Assembly (NCBI GenBank): GCA_934193095.1
Contig: CAKPUX010000086.1
Span: 1 to 5,091, forward strand
Source: an uncultured Dialister sp.
GTDB lineage: Bacteria > Bacillota > Negativicutes > Veillonellales > Dialisteraceae
DNA length: 5,091 nt
Reading direction: 5' to 3'
Part shown: one piece after another, positions 4,525-5,091 of the stretch
Layout: every line of letters begins with the position of its first letter
How positions within the stretch are numbered: position 1 is the stretch's first letter
The notes under the pieces: model-generated
Told to the model about the DNA's origin: nothing
Seen by the model: only the letters and a program-made list of their open reading frames with translations
Databases searched by the model: none
Position numbers and translations under genes: made by a program

Positions 4525-4587
4525 TAATCCCTAGCTACTCATCCTTAGCTACCAGTTACTAGTCACCAGTCACTAGTCACCAGTCAC
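4525..4587. repeat. Heptamer array, TAGCTAC/CAGTCAC family, copy in the pil cluster
   Basis: Nine in-phase 7-bp units: TAATCCC, TAGCTAC, TCATCCT, TAGCTAC, CAGTTAC, TAGTCAC, CAGTCAC, TAGTCAC and CAGTCAC. The array begins and ends like 2026-2067 and, as there, follows a CTCGTATCG nonamer. It ends 22 bases before the pilC start codon. Confidence 0.9.
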
Positions 4588-4609
4588 CAACAATAGAAAA
4601 GGGTCATTC

Positions 4610-5091
4610 ATGAAACAATTTCACTATAAAGTCTATGACGAAGAGGGCGGGATCCATGAAGGAAGCCTTGCGGCAAAGACGAAGCGGGAAGCGGCGGAAA
4701 CACTCTTCTCTGAAGGACTGTCGGTCATCCGCCTCTCAGAGAAGAAAGAGTCGCGCCATTTCTTTCGCGGGCGGCCTTTTGGAAGCCGTCGCTCCCTATC
4801 CCTTCTGGCATCGTCGTGGGCGGCGCTCCTTTCCGCAGGGCTGACGGTGACGGAGGCGCTCTCGCTTCTGGCGTCGAAAGAAAGACCGCAGGAGAGGAAG
4901 ATCCTCCTCACTGCGAGAGAGCGGATCGCGAGCGGGCATTCTCTATCGGAGAGTTTTGCGGCGGGCGGCTGGTGTCCGTCTTTTTTTATTTCTCTGCTGG
5001 AAGTGGGAGAAATGACGGGGACACTGCCGTCAGCCCTGACACACATCGCGCTGTACTATGAGAAAGAGGATCTGTTCCGGCGGCGGCTCTC
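4610..5091 (+). CDS. pilC: PilC/GspF-family inner-membrane platform protein, 5' part
   Basis: This is the polytopic platform protein that couples the pilus motors to pilin assembly. The frame stays open from ATG 4610 to the window edge, giving 160 residues of a family usually near 400. The N-terminus FHYKVYDEEGGIHEGSL (4-20), with KREAAETLFSEGLSVIRL (25-42), is the small T2SSF N-terminal region. The first GspF domain begins near 62, with AALLSAGLTVTEALSLL (71-87), ASGHSLSESFAAG (107-119) and PSFFISLLEVGEMTGTLPSAL (123-143); the last holds the conserved GE.tG.L motif. The first membrane segment would follow beyond residue 160. AAAAGGG (4597-4603) lies 6 bases before the ATG, a moderate ribosome binding site. 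The 266-bp repeat-filled gap after pilT suggests same-direction read-through rather than tight coupling. I see no clear promoter of its own. Confidence 0.92.
   Translation, partial: MKQFHYKVYDEEGGIHEGSLAAKTKREAAETLFSEGLSVIRLSEKKESRHFFRGRPFGSRRSLSLLASSWAALLSAGLTVTEALSLLASKERPQERKILLTARERIASGHSLSESFAAGGWCPSFFISLLEVGEMTGTLPSALTHIALYYEKEDLFRRRL

Noticed and set aside
4635..5061. Open frames of 69, 81 and 137 codons on either strand over the last 450 bases
   Set aside because: They overlap the PilC/GspF frame that starts at 4610 and has clear family motifs throughout; they are out-of-frame shadows.

Overview
This window joins the 3' end of a ribosomal RNA operon to the start of a type IV pilus cluster, with about 1.9 kb of non-coding, repeat-packed DNA between them. 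The organism is probably a Bacillota. A diderm Negativicute (Selenomonas, Megasphaera, Dialister or Veillonella group) would fit the 5S sequence, the pilB-pilT-pilC order with its retraction ATPase, and the style of the intergenic repeats. This placement is an inference from general likeness and was not tested by any search.

Bases 1-207 hold the last part of a 5S rRNA with a strong intrinsic terminator. A decayed tandem copy of the same 5S tail and terminator follows. Bases 202-2067 contain no credible gene. They are a mosaic of at least eight short modules, each present two to four times in shuffled order: TTCAAGG heptamers, CAGTCAC/TAGTCAC/TAGCTAC heptamers, a GGCGGC hairpin with a T-run, a CTCGTATCG nonamer in both orientations, a 46-nt hairpin module (direct and inverted), a 124-nt element, and a 249-nt element whose core has 29-nt imperfect terminal inverted repeats. 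All predicted reading frames here look like by-products of the repeats.

Bases 2090-2160 hold a 15-nt perfect dyad, an extended -10 promoter and a ribosome binding site for the pilus genes. Next come a PilB/GspE-type ATPase gene (2168-3343) that lacks the usual N-terminal domain and a PilT-type retraction ATPase gene (3345-4343), separated by one base. A 266-bp gap follows, carrying hairpins and two more heptamer arrays of the same style as the upstream island. The start of a PilC/GspF platform-protein gene (4610 to the window edge) comes last and has no stop codon within the window.

Together the three proteins would form the cytoplasmic motor pair (assembly by PilB, retraction by PilT) and the inner-membrane platform (PilC) of a type IV pilus. 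Pilin and secretin genes would be expected outside the window. I see no CRISPR array, tRNA, transposase or defence gene. The most unusual content is the modular repeat island and its spread into the pil cluster.
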